NCBI GenBank assembly: GCA_003231975.1
Contig: QIKW01000094.1
Span: 1 to 42,082, forward strand
DNA from: Acidimicrobiia bacterium
GTDB taxonomy: Bacteria > Actinomycetota > Acidimicrobiia > Acidimicrobiales > SZUA-35
Reading direction: 5' to 3'
Length of the DNA: 42,082 bases
Positions 1 through 8,157 of this stretch are shown in pieces (position 1 is the stretch's first letter; each line of letters begins with the position of its first letter). A program made the translations under genes and the position numbers. The notes under the pieces were generated by a model. The model made no database searches and was not told the DNA's origin. It worked only from the letters and a program-made list of their open reading frames with translations.

Positions 1-89
1 GGTGCGCACCCATCCGAACAAAGGCTCGACGCAACTGATTTTCATCCAAACGTTCTCTCTGCTTTGTGCCAGTTGTCAGTTACTCGTTG

Positions 90-1701
90 CTAGAAATCCT
101 CATCAGGATGAAACCGAACCTCCGGCGCATAACACTCAACCAGAGACAAACCCTCACATACAGGAGTCGGCGGCGGTGGCCCGGTGTCGGTTTCGCAGCG
201 GCCTTGGTTGTAGTGGGTTGCGATTTGTTGGGCGGTGAGGGCGGCGTCATAGATGGCGAGGCCATCGATGACCATGCCGGTGGGGAACACAATCCGTGAA
301 CTGAAATAGGGCATTGGGCCCGAGGCGCCAAAGATTCGTGATAGCGGGACTGGTTCTCCATCTCGGAACACCTCCACCGCGTTCCCGTCACGTGTCAGCA
401 CCCACTGCGCTAACCCGCTGCTAGCCGAAACGCCACCGAACACGTTGCCGAACCCGCCGAAACCGGGAGCGAACCCAGCAGACGCGCTGGCTGTGTAGCC
501 CAGGAACCCCGGATTGATCCGCAAACCACCAGGGCCCTCAGCCCCAATCTGAAAATTGCCTGCAAACCCGAGCCGCTCCAACGGCCGCCTGGCCCAAAAC
601 TCGACAGAGAGATCCCCCGTAGGCAACAAGCCGCCAACCTCAACCTCAACACGTGACCCCCCAGAGTTGAATCTGACCCCAGGCTCAGCAGTAACCGAGG
701 TAGCGAAACTGCTTCTGGTGAAACCAGACGGGGCCTGAATAGTCAAACCCGAAACAGCGTCAACCAACGGATTGGTGGCGTTGAACGGCCAATACATCAC
801 CGGCCCGTCAGCCAACACCGCTGAACTCAACCCCAAACACGGGTCGCCAGGGCCGGGCCCAAACGGCTCCGGCACACACACCCCAGCCTCATAATGAGCC
901 GAAATCCGGGTCGGGCTCAACGCCTTGTCATAAACAGCTACCTCATCAACATCCAAACCAGTAGGGAACACAATCGTTGAGCCGTCATAAACAACGTCAC
1001 CCACCCCCGAACCCGAAGAATCCACCCACACACCGTCACGAAACACCGACAACTCAACAAAGGCCTCAGTGTCGCCGGGCGCTACCACTACCTCGCGGCG
1101 AAGGACCCAGTGAGACAACCCCGAACTTCTGGAAAATCCGCCAAAGGTAGTGTCGAACCCGGTCTCGCTGAACACAGTGCCCTCAAAACTGCCAGCGGGT
1201 TTGATTCTCACACCCGAAGTGCCAGCCACGCCACCAATCCCGAAATCGAACTGCTTAGAGCCATCAAACTGGGCAGCCAAACCGCCCTCACGCGTCGACC
1301 CCGCAGGCACAGAAGTCATTATCGGATCCACGAAACGAGACCAGAACTCGATCGTGAACTCCCCCGTCGGTAACAAAGCCCCAACATCAACCCGGGGGGC
1401 CAGGCCCCCGAACCCGAATATCACCCCAGGCTCAGCCACCAGCGAAGTACCCAGATCGCTGTCAAACACCCCGCCAGGAGCCGCAATGGTCAACACCAGC
1501 CACCACATCAGTCAACCGATCAGACCCCTCAAAGGGCCAATACAACACCGGCCCGTCAGCCAACACCTCAGAACCCACCCCAACACAAACCGGCGTCAAA
1601 TCAGACGTCGCCCCCACAGGCCCAGACGCAGGCACAGCCACCAACACCGACAAAACCAGCACACCAACCAACCCCAAAACCCCAAAACGCTGCCTGCCCA
1701 T
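90..1701 (-). pseudogene. Exported two-domain LamG/concanavalin-A-like protein, frameshifted and C-terminally truncated
   Basis: The ATG at 1701 follows a GGTGGAG ribosome site and opens a signal peptide (hydrophobic run GVLGLVGVLVLSVLVAVPAS). Two LamG-like beta-sandwich repeats follow; each runs from a C-x-G-[VL]-x-S-x-VLADGPV-x-YWPF start, through LLPTGE/D...EFW, to IVFPTG...A-x-YD-x-AL. The reading frame breaks between about 1485 and 1500: the upstream frame gives LTDVVAG, the downstream frame LTIAAPGG, and repeat two reads DAVSGLTIQAPSG across the same point. One extra base restores a continuous frame of about 536 residues (1612 nt is 3n+1). The protein stops at YAPEVRFHPDEDF, which looks like the opening of a Vps62-type domain with nothing after it. 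Probably a surface or carbohydrate-binding protein. The indel could be real decay or an assembly error. Confidence 0.7.
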
Positions 1702-1719
1702 CGGACACTCCACCGATCT

Positions 1720-1725
1720 ATTATG
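1720..1725 (-). promoter_or_regulatory. Possible -10 box of the LamG gene
   Basis: On the minus strand the hexamer CATAAT lies 18 bases upstream of the ATG at 1701 and close to the GGTGGAG ribosome site. It is one base from the TATAAT consensus and AT-rich against its surroundings. No convincing -35 box at 17-base spacing was found, so this is a weak call. Confidence 0.25.
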
Positions 1726-1844
1726 ATTGTCTACCCGAACACAACCCTGCCAAACGGGAAAACCCCGAGAGTTCCCCCAAGAAGAACCCTGAGGACATGG
1801 GTGCGTAGCGGCCGATCTCACCATTAGTGGTCAAACAACCACCA

Positions 1845-2228
1845 TCAGTGATCCAAGGCGTAGTACTCCCACTTGACTGTGCGAACGCCCGAGAGGGCCG
1901 CCAACTTCTCAATGTCGTCTGGATCGCTGGTCAACACCGTTTCATTTGTGGCTCTGGCAAGAAGGACGATGTGAGCGTCGATCGGATCATTCGTGCCTGA
2001 TTGGGCGAGCAGCTCGCCAACGCGGCGGCCACTCCCGAAGGAATCCACAATTTCCAAGGCAGAAAGCGCCGCCGCCAGATTCTCCTGACGATGGCTACGC
2101 CACACCTGAGCAACTATGGCCTCAGTGGTTCGGAGAATTTCCCCGTGCTCCTCAGCGGCTCGAACCAGCGCGGCAAACGCCCGCCTGTTGCGGTCGGCCG
2201 CTATGAGTGGCCCGGCGTCAACGATCAC
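1845..2228 (-). CDS. PIN-domain ribonuclease toxin, VapC-like
   Basis: A 127-residue protein of standard VapC length. PIN domains cut RNA with a metal held by a cluster of acidic residues; here these are D4 (in MIVDAGP), E36 (TEAIV), D84 (DPIDAHIVLLA) and D102 (TSDPDD), all at family-typical spacing. The start ATG overlaps the stop of the upstream antitoxin-like gene by four bases, the usual translational coupling of toxin-antitoxin pairs. Likely substrates would be tRNA or other structured RNA, from family knowledge only. The pair sits beside a decayed exported gene, which fits an accessory region. Confidence 0.85.
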   Translation of the reverse strand: MIVDAGPLIAADRNRRAFAALVRAAEEHGEILRTTEAIVAQVWRSHRQENLAAALSALEIVDSFGSGRRVGELLAQSGTNDPIDAHIVLLARATNETVLTSDPDDIEKLAALSGVRTVKWEYYALDH

Positions 2229-2452
2229 CGGAATAGCTGCCTGGCGGCATCAAGCTCCTGCTCGGTGAGAGCACCTGAGTCCGCCTCGGTCTCGGCGACA
2301 AAGATCCGCATGTTCTCGAGCAGCCGTTCGCGTCTGGCGAGCTGGGCCAGCGCATGCTTGACCGCCGCGGTCTGCGTGCCGTAGATGGAAGACAGGAATG
2401 CGAGATCAGCGGATGCTTCCTCGTCCAGCCGCAGCGCGGTTCGATCAGCCAC
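2225..2452 (-). CDS. Antitoxin-like partner of the PIN toxin, probably ribbon-helix-helix
   Basis: 75 residues, directly upstream of and overlapping the PIN toxin by four bases (2225-2228). The N-terminus TALRLDEEASADLAFL, followed by a helix with TQTAAVKHALAQLARRE, has the look of a ribbon-helix-helix DNA-binding fold. The acidic, helical C-terminus (AETEADSGALTEQELDAAR) would be the toxin-binding part. Size, order and overlap match VapB/VapC operons, and such pairs commonly repress their own promoter. I cannot name the antitoxin family with certainty; the call rests on context plus predicted fold. Confidence 0.7.
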   Translation of the reverse strand: MADRTALRLDEEASADLAFLSSIYGTQTAAVKHALAQLARRERLLENMRIFVAETEADSGALTEQELDAARQLFR

Positions 2453-2544
2453 GCGTCAAACGTTAGCGCGTACCTCGGTCAAACGCACGATCGGCATATA
2501 TCTGAGCTGAACCATCCGTGCTCGGCAACCCTAAGGTGCAGGTC

Positions 2545-2847
2545 ATGCAGCATCAGCGCTACGTGATCTGGGATCTTTCAATCTCTGGGCGTTCTATTCG
2601 AGGCCAAGGCGGGGATTTGGTGGTTGCCAGGAGGCCCGAAAGCACTGACCTGGATTGGGAACTGATCTATCGAACCGGGGAGTGGACCCCAATCGAGCAG
2701 TCTCCGTATCGTCTGCGAATGGGCGGCCCTCAGGGCGAAAAAGCCGGGCCCGCCATCCTAGTTCGCAGCGACGGCCTAAGTCATGTGTTCCGAGGCGCTG
2801 GCGACTTGGAAGGCTTCGACGAGGCCGAGTTCGCCCGATCCGGTTGA
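2545..2847 (+). CDS. Small protein of unknown function (100 aa)
   Basis: I do not recognise this protein. The ATG at 2545 is preceded by AAGGTG at a workable distance; a GTG at 2518 in the same frame would add nine residues but has no ribosome site. The product is hydrophilic with no signal peptide or membrane segment. It has a beta-rich look (RYVIWDLSISGRSIRG, DLVVARRP, WELIYRTGEW) and an acidic C-terminus. It lies 53 bases upstream of dodecin on the same strand and may be co-transcribed. Codon use matches the neighbours, supporting it as a real gene. Confidence 0.55.
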   Translation: MQHQRYVIWDLSISGRSIRGQGGDLVVARRPESTDLDWELIYRTGEWTPIEQSPYRLRMGGPQGEKAGPAILVRSDGLSHVFRGAGDLEGFDEAEFARSG

Positions 2848-2900
2848 CGTGGCCCCGTTTCCGGGAAAGGCTGCCTCATCCGCAAAGACAGGAGACAGTT

Positions 2901-3110
2901 ATGGCTGGCAGTGTTTACAAGGTGATCCAGTTGGTTGGAACGAGTACCGAGAGCTGGGAGGATGCAGCGTCCACCGCGGTCGCTCGAGCTGGCCAAAGCC
3001 TGCGAGATTTGCGGGTGGCTGAGGTAGACAAGTTGGACATGGTGATCGAGAACGGCGCCGTTACCGCTTACCGGGCGAAGGTGAACATTTCTCTGAAGTT
3101 CGAGGCCTAA
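2901..3110 (+). CDS. Dodecin, flavin-storage protein
   Basis: 69 residues, the normal dodecin length. Dodecins assemble as hollow dodecamers that bind and buffer flavins such as FMN, riboflavin or lumichrome. The family pattern is clear: VYKVIQLVGTSTESWEDA at the N-terminus, AVARAGQSLRDLRVAEVDKLD in the middle, and a final strand YRAKVNISLKFE. The start ATG at 2901 is set by AGGAG six bases upstream, so the longer open frame beginning at 2655 is not real. It converges on the PIG-L deacetylase gene with only 11 bases between the two stops. Confidence 0.92.
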   Translation: MAGSVYKVIQLVGTSTESWEDAASTAVARAGQSLRDLRVAEVDKLDMVIENGAVTAYRAKVNISLKFEA

Positions 3111-3121
3111 CCCCGGCGGGG

Positions 3122-3922
3122 CTACAAGCCCGGCAACAAGTTCACCATTTCGGGCCCGCCTGTGTTGGTGCGGCCCGGAATGTTGAACGATTCGATGCCG
3201 AACGCCTCGACAAAGGCCTCTGGTGGCATCGCCAGGAAGAAGCTGTCTGGGCCTATCTGGCTGGCGTGGGCCATCATTGCCTTGCGTTTGGTGTCTATCA
3301 CAGCCGAGACGTCAATTTCATAGCTCAGGTCGTCTCTGGCCGTTCCGAACGTTTCCATATCGGCCGCGTCTGGCCCGTCTTTCATTAACTCAACCATTGC
3401 CGGGTCTGGGCTTGCCATTGACTCCAGGAAACGAGTGCGATTTCCTGTGGCCTCAAACACGTTCTCAATCCCGGCTATTTTTGCGGCGCGCAGGCCAACC
3501 AGATGCACCTGGATGTGGTCTGGGTGACCGTAGGTGCCATGCGAGTCATAAATGGTGAGAACCGATGCGTCGACTTCGGTGAGAATGATCGCCAGTCGTT
3601 TCGCTGCCTCTTCCACGTCGGCCTGCCAGAAACACCCGGGATTGTCGTTGGCGGGCTCGCCCATCATTCCCGAGTCCTCATAACCAAGCCAGTGCGGTTC
3701 TTCGGCGCCCAGGATGCGGGCTGACAGGGCCAATTCGGCCATCCGGCGATCCCCCAGTTCCTCGTCTTTGGCCAGAACCCCCTCGACCGGCTCGCCTTCT
3801 TCGCCTCGCGTTGCACAAACCAGCAGAACCCGACTACCAGCCGCGGCGGCCAGCGACATCAGGCCTCCGGTGGTGATGCATTCATCGTCGGGATGAGCGT
3901 GAAAACAAACGAGGGTTCCCAT
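3122..3922 (-). CDS. PIG-L family zinc deacetylase (MshB/Mca/LmbE type)
   Basis: 266 residues. Zinc-dependent N-acetylglucosamine-type deacetylase fold, with the hallmark AHPDDE motif at residues 9-14 and a second metal motif GHPDH at 132-136. In Actinobacteria this family includes MshB (mycothiol synthesis) and Mca (mycothiol-conjugate amidase); Mca removes mycothiol from detoxified electrophiles. The sequence does not tell me which of these, if either, is the substrate, and the protein is somewhat short for Mca. It lies 23 bases downstream of the racemase gene on the same strand, so the two probably share a transcript. Confidence 0.85.
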   Translation of the reverse strand: MGTLVCFHAHPDDECITTGGLMSLAAAAGSRVLLVCATRGEEGEPVEGVLAKDEELGDRRMAELALSARILGAEEPHWLGYEDSGMMGEPANDNPGCFWQADVEEAAKRLAIILTEVDASVLTIYDSHGTYGHPDHIQVHLVGLRAAKIAGIENVFEATGNRTRFLESMASPDPAMVELMKDGPDAADMETFGTARDDLSYEIDVSAVIDTKRKAMMAHASQIGPDSFFLAMPPEAFVEAFGIESFNIPGRTNTGGPEMVNLLPGL

Positions 3923-3945
3923 TCGCTCAGCCTACGGGAAGGGCC

Positions 3946-5091
3946 TTAGGCAACGGCTCCGGATTCGCGCAAGCTGGCGATCTGCGCCTCGTCGAGTCCC
4001 AGCTTGGCCAGCACTTCGTTGGTGTGCTGGCCCGGGTGAGCGGCGGGGCCCTGAATCTCGGCTTCGGTTCGGCTGAAGCGCGGCGCCGGGCTTTGCTGGG
4101 TCATTCCGCCAACATTGGTGAACACTCCTCTGGCAACGTTGTGGGGATGCTCGGTTGCTTCCTCCATTGTCAACACCGGAGCGAAACACACATCGGTGTG
4201 CTCCATGATGTGGCACCACTCTTCTCTTGGCTTGGTTTTGAAGAGCTTGGCGAACCGTTCCTTCGTCTCGGGCCACTTGGCCCGATCCATTTGCGCAGGC
4301 AAGGTGTCATCGGCACCAAGGCCAGAGAGCTCCAACAGTTCGGCGTAGAACTGCGGCTCGATAGACCCGATCGAAACGAACTTCTCGTCTGAGCACTCGT
4401 ACACCTCATAAAAGGGGGCGCCGGTGTCAAGCATGTTCGTTCCCCTACCGGGCTCCCAGAAACCCATTGCTTTCAACCCCCAGAACATAGACATCAACGT
4501 GGCGGCCCCGTCAACCATCGCAGCATCAACCACCTGGCCCCGGCCAGACCGTTCGGCCTCGAATAGCGCACACACCATCCCGAACGCCAGGAACATGCCG
4601 CCGCCGCCGAAGTCGCCAACCAAGTTGAGCGGAGGAACAGGGGCCTCGCCTGCCCTACCGATTGACTCAAGAGCCCCTGCCAGGGCGATGTAGTTGATGT
4701 CGTGGCCCGCAGACGATGCGTATGGGCCGTCCTGGCCCCAGCCTGTCATTCGGCCATAAACAAGCTTCGGGTTCCTGGCCAGGCAAGCTTCGGGGCCGAT
4801 GCCAAGGCGTTCGGTAACTCCGGGTCTGAATCCCTCCATCAATGCATCTGCGCCCTCAACCATTTTCAGAACTGTCTCTAGTCCGTCAAGGTGCTTCAGG
4901 TCGACCCCAACAGACAGCCGGCCCCTGCCCAAGGAATCCTTCGGCGGATCGGCCGGGTCACCGCCCCTCACCGCGCCTGCCCGGTCGACACGCACAACGG
5001 TGGCGCCCATGTCAGACAACATCATCCCCGCAAACGGGCCGGGGCCTATCCCTGCCAACTCAATGATCGTTACTCCCTGAAGTGGACCCAT
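3946..5091 (-). CDS. mcr: Alpha-methylacyl-CoA racemase (family III CoA-transferase fold)
   Basis: 381 residues, close to the mycobacterial enzyme. It interconverts (2R)- and (2S)-methylacyl-CoA, which is needed before beta-oxidation of branched fatty acids and sterol side chains. Opening motif [20 protein letters not shown] is typical. The catalytic residues known in the Mycobacterium enzyme (H126, D156, E241) line up at a constant offset with H130 (SAGHDINY), D160 ([10 protein letters not shown]) and E245 ([12 protein letters not shown]). Other family III enzymes, such as CoA transferases, share the fold, but this catalytic set favours racemase. First gene of a two-gene minus-strand unit with the PIG-L gene. 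Confidence 0.85.
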   Translation of the reverse strand: MGPLQGVTIIELAGIGPGPFAGMMLSDMGATVVRVDRAGAVRGGDPADPPKDSLGRGRLSVGVDLKHLDGLETVLKMVEGADALMEGFRPGVTERLGIGPEACLARNPKLVYGRMTGWGQDGPYASSAGHDINYIALAGALESIGRAGEAPVPPLNLVGDFGGGGMFLAFGMVCALFEAERSGRGQVVDAAMVDGAATLMSMFWGLKAMGFWEPGRGTNMLDTGAPFYEVYECSDEKFVSIGSIEPQFYAELLELSGLGADDTLPAQMDRAKWPETKERFAKLFKTKPREEWCHIMEHTDVCFAPVLTMEEATEHPHNVARGVFTNVGGMTQQSPAPRFSRTEAEIQGPAAHPGQHTNEVLAKLGLDEAQIASLRESGAVA

Positions 5092-5198
5092 CCACTCAAC
5101 GTACTTCAGCCCACCGACGTCTGGTTACTGTGGCGCAGGTATGCCGAACCCGACTTCTCTGGTCTCGTGCGCACCCGATGTGAAGAGTGACGAGGGCG

Positions 5199-5244
5199 CA
5201 CTGGAATGGATTAGGTGCGTTTTCGCCACTAATCCATGCCAGTT
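5199..5244. repeat. 46-bp palindromic element, copy A
   Basis: Near-perfect inverted repeat with 16-base arms, consensus AACTGGCATGGATTAG and its complement, around a central GTGCG-TTTT-CGCCA. It matches the reverse complement of the element at 12244-12289 at 43 of 46 positions. This copy lies between two divergent genes (racemase and elaA), so it is not simply a terminator. Confidence 0.85.
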
Positions 5245-5357
5245 CGGCCAGGAACTCCCTTTTGTGATCGAAGTGACGCTCTGAACGAACACTTAACATC
5301 TGAATAACGATCCCTGGTTGGCCCCTTCTGGCTCCACTCTGGCCCTAACTTGTTGGC

Positions 5358-5798
5358 ATGCAGATTGTGGCAGGCCCCGATCTCACCGCAAGCCAGCTCT
5401 ACGAGCTCCTGACGCTGCGGGTGGACGTGTTCGTTGTTGAACAGAACTGCCCCTACCAAGAGACCGACGGGCAAGACCTGCTGTCAAGCACCGAGCACCT
5501 GTGGTTCAGCGACAGCATTGGTATCACTGCCGCTCTCCGAATCCTGGCCCACCCGGCCGGGCGAAAGATCGGCAGAGTGGCTACCCGGGGCGACAGGCGC
5601 GGTTCGGGCCTGGCGTCACAGTTAATGGACGCCGCGCTGATCCACCTTGGCCCGGTTGAGGTTTACCTCGATGCTCAGACCCATCTTCGGTCCTTCTATG
5701 AACGGCTGGGGTTCGCCTTGGACGGCGACGAATTCAGTGAAGACGACATCCCCCATCTCCCTATGAAACGAGTGGCCAACATGAAGGTCTCACCATGA
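5358..5798 (+). CDS. elaA: GNAT N-acetyltransferase, ElaA family
   Basis: 146 residues (E. coli ElaA is about 153). ElaA proteins are GCN5-related acetyltransferases using acetyl-CoA; the acceptor is not established. The signature LYELLTLRVDVFVVEQNCPY followed by QETDGQD is diagnostic. The acetyl-CoA loop is R-x-x-R-x-x-GLAS near residue 80-92, and the C-terminal YERLGF motif is typical. Its stop overlaps the next gene's ATG by four bases, making it the first gene of a three-gene operon with a thioredoxin-like and a CcdA-like protein. Confidence 0.88.
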   Translation: MQIVAGPDLTASQLYELLTLRVDVFVVEQNCPYQETDGQDLLSSTEHLWFSDSIGITAALRILAHPAGRKIGRVATRGDRRGSGLASQLMDAALIHLGPVEVYLDAQTHLRSFYERLGFALDGDEFSEDDIPHLPMKRVANMKVSP

Positions 5799-6427
5799 AA
5801 CGCGGCCAGTGGATAGCCATCTTTGTCATTGTGGTCGCCGCTGTTGGGCTGGTGGCCACCAACCTGGGGGCTGGAGACGACGCTGAGGTTGTCGCCCAAC
5901 CTGCTGCTGAGCAACCAGCAGCCGACCAACCGCCAACCAAAGCCGCAGGCACCGCCCCTCGTTCCGAAACACCGCCGTTCTTCGGCCAGGCAGGAGACCT
6001 CGTCGAGCTCGACGGTTGGCTGCAAAGCGACGCCACCGCCTTCTCAGACTTTGACGGCACCGTTCGGGTGGTGCAGTTCTGGACGTTGAGTTGCATCAAC
6101 TGCAAGCGCACGATCCCGAATCTTTCAGCCCTGTACGCAGAGTTCGAACCGCAGGGTTTGGAGATGATTGGGGTTCACTCCCCCGAGTTCGATTTCGAAA
6201 AGGATCCGGTCACGATTCAACAGGCCGCTATCGATCTAAACGTCACCTGGCCCATAGCTCTTGACACCGAGAAGAAGAACTTCCGCAGCTGGCAGGAGGG
6301 ACGAAGGTTCTGGCCCCGAACTTTCGTGCTTGATCAGAACGGCGAAATTCGGTTCGACCGCATTGGCGAAGGGGCCTATGAGGATCTGAACGCAACGGTG
6401 GCCTACCTCATCCAGAACGGGCCGTGA
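5795..6427 (+). CDS. Membrane-anchored thioredoxin-like protein (DipZ C-terminal / TlpA type)
   Basis: 210 residues. An N-terminal hydrophobic segment (residues 5-22) anchors or exports it. A Pro/Ala/Gln-rich spacer follows to about residue 60, then a thioredoxin fold with the redox pair C100-I-N-C103 in FWTLSCINCKRTIPNL. The CINC centre and surrounding residues resemble the C-terminal domain of mycobacterial DipZ rather than cytoplasmic thioredoxin. It probably reduces or oxidises thiols of exported proteins outside the membrane. It overlaps elaA upstream and the CcdA-like gene downstream by four bases each, so electrons are likely passed from that membrane partner. Confidence 0.85.
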   Translation: MKRGQWIAIFVIVVAAVGLVATNLGAGDDAEVVAQPAAEQPAADQPPTKAAGTAPRSETPPFFGQAGDLVELDGWLQSDATAFSDFDGTVRVVQFWTLSCINCKRTIPNLSALYAEFEPQGLEMIGVHSPEFDFEKDPVTIQQAAIDLNVTWPIALDTEKKNFRSWQEGRRFWPRTFVLDQNGEIRFDRIGEGAYEDLNATVAYLIQNGP

Positions 6428-7014
6428 TACCGCTTCTGCTCGAAGGCTTCGAGTCGGCGTTTCTGCCGTGCTCGCTGATTCTCCTGATCCCGGGGGCGGC
6501 AGCCGCAATTGCTGCCAGACAAGAATCGAACTCGGCACTATCGGGGTTCGTTGCTGGCTCCTTAGTGTTCGCTTGGCTGAGGTTCTCGGGCCGAGGTGGG
6601 GACTTACCACTTGGCCTGGTTGCGTTGCTGCTTGCCGTCTCGGTTGTGCTGCTGGTGATTCCGCTGGTGCGGAGACTCAACCTTGTTTCGGGAGCAGGCG
6701 GACTACTGACGGGTATCGCCACGGGTGTTCTGTGGGAGCCGTGCGTGAGCACCGAATTCGGGGCGTTGCTTGCTGAGCTGCCAGACCGCGGAGCTTCGGG
6801 GTTTGGCCTCACCGCTGTTTACATGGCTGGGGTGCTTGCTCCGGTGCTGCTGCTTGGCGCCGTGCTGCATCTGATTCCCAGCCCTGCCTTGATCCTGGCC
6901 AGGCCCGTGATGCTGTTCGCCGGGGCAGGCGTCCTAGCCATGCTGGCCGTGGCAACAGCTGCCGGATTGACAGACAACATCATCGGCCAGCTGGTGGAGT
7001 GGTCAATTACCTAG
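6424..7014 (+). CDS. CcdA/DsbD-like transmembrane thiol electron carrier
   Basis: 196 residues with about six hydrophobic segments. Starts at GTG 6424, overlapping the thioredoxin gene stop. CcdA-type proteins move electrons across the membrane using one cysteine in each of two helices. Here the only candidates are C16 (FLPCSLILLIPG, near the start of helix one) and C107 (LWEPCVSTE, in the second half), which match the PC-motif positions of CcdA/DsbD. Together with the preceding thioredoxin it forms what DipZ encodes as one protein. Exact family membership is inferred from layout, cysteines and operon. Confidence 0.75.
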   Translation: MIPLLLEGFESAFLPCSLILLIPGAAAAIAARQESNSALSGFVAGSLVFAWLRFSGRGGDLPLGLVALLLAVSVVLLVIPLVRRLNLVSGAGGLLTGIATGVLWEPCVSTEFGALLAELPDRGASGFGLTAVYMAGVLAPVLLLGAVLHLIPSPALILARPVMLFAGAGVLAMLAVATAAGLTDNIIGQLVEWSIT

Positions 7015-7080
7015 CCGCCCGGCCCGCATTCTCACCAGCTCAGGTGGTCTCTGTTCCCAGCCGGGCCTAACTTGGGAACC

Positions 7081-8157
7081 GTGCGCAGCGCAAAGGACTT
7101 TTTCGAACCACTGGCAATGGGGGCTCCCCAACCCGTTCGGGAGATCCCGTTCCGGCCTTCACGGATGATTCACTTCTTTCCCCCGTCGAATCAGAAGATG
7201 GTTGCAAAGGTGCCAGAAATCGCCCCCAAGGTCGACGTGCTCCTTGGCAACCTGGAAGACGGCGTTCCCGCATCGGACAAAGAGGCAGCCAGGGCCGGCC
7301 TGGTTCATGTCGGCCAAACGGTTGACATGGGAGACACCCAGCTCTGGACCCGGGTGAACAGCCTGGATTCGCCATGGTTTCTTGACGACATCTGCACGCT
7401 TGTAGCCGAGATTGGCCACAAGCTGGACGTGATCATGATCCCAAAGGTGGAGGGGCCCGAAGACATTCACTATGTGGATCGGCTGCTGGCCCAACTGGAG
7501 GCCAAAGCCAAGCTTTCCACTCCCCTGTTGGTTCACGCCATCCTTGAAACGGCGCGTGGGGTGGCCAACGTTGAAGAGATCTGCGGTGCCTCGCCCCGGA
7601 TGCAGGGCCTATCGCTAGGGCCAGCTGATCTGGCGGCCAACCGAAGAATGAAAACCACCAGAGTTGGCGGCGGGCACCCCGACTACCTCGTCCGCAACGA
7701 CCCGGCCGTTGGCGAAGACGGAAAGCCCGACATCACCGGCCCTCGGGCCACCTCCCAGCAGGATCTGTGGCACTACACGATCGCCAGAATGGTTGATGCG
7801 TGCGGCACCTACGGAATCCTCCCCTACTACGGCCCATTTGGCGACATAACCGACACCGTTGCCTGCGAAGACCAGTTTCGCAACGCCTACCTGCTTGGCT
7901 GCGTTGGTGCCTGGTCTCTTCACCCGGTTCAGATCGATATCGCCCGCAGGGTGTTCAGCCCAACCCCCGAAGCCGTTGCCAGAGCGCAGCGAGTGATCGA
8001 CGCCATGGGCGACGGCACCGGCGCAGTGATGCTTGACGGCAAGATGGAAGACGACGCGTCGGTCAAGCAATGCCACGTTGTTGTTGGCCTGGCCCGCGAT
8101 TTGGCGGCCCGAGATCCCGAACTGGCCAAGGCCTACGGCTTCGCCGAGAGCTCTTGA
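7081..8157 (+). CDS. HpcH/HpaI family CoA lyase, malyl-CoA / beta-methylmalyl-CoA lyase type
   Basis: About 358 residues from GTG 7081; a TTG at 7072 would add three. TIM-barrel family that cleaves or forms malyl-CoA (glyoxylate plus acetyl-CoA) or beta-methylmalyl-CoA. Visible motifs: [14 protein letters not shown] (metal-binding region), [52 protein letters not shown], and [20 protein letters not shown]. These match the Mcl type of the 3-hydroxypropionate and ethylmalonyl-CoA pathways more than citrate lyase. The next gene encodes a second member of the superfamily, overlapping by one base, so the two are translated together. Confidence 0.82.
   Translation: MRSAKDFFEPLAMGAPQPVREIPFRPSRMIHFFPPSNQKMVAKVPEIAPKVDVLLGNLEDGVPASDKEAARAGLVHVGQTVDMGDTQLWTRVNSLDSPWFLDDICTLVAEIGHKLDVIMIPKVEGPEDIHYVDRLLAQLEAKAKLSTPLLVHAILETARGVANVEEICGASPRMQGLSLGPADLAANRRMKTTRVGGGHPDYLVRNDPAVGEDGKPDITGPRATSQQDLWHYTIARMVDACGTYGILPYYGPFGDITDTVACEDQFRNAYLLGCVGAWSLHPVQIDIARRVFSPTPEAVARAQRVIDAMGDGTGAVMLDGKMEDDASVKQCHVVVGLARDLAARDPELAKAYGFAESS

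Noticed and set aside
2655-2900. Upstream extension of dodecin
   Set aside because: It overlaps the small unknown gene; AGGAG before 2901 and the known dodecin length fix the start.
3111-3121. CCCC-GGC-GGGG hairpin between dodecin and PIG-L gene
   Set aside because: Stem of four bases with a three-base loop and no T run; too small to call a terminator.
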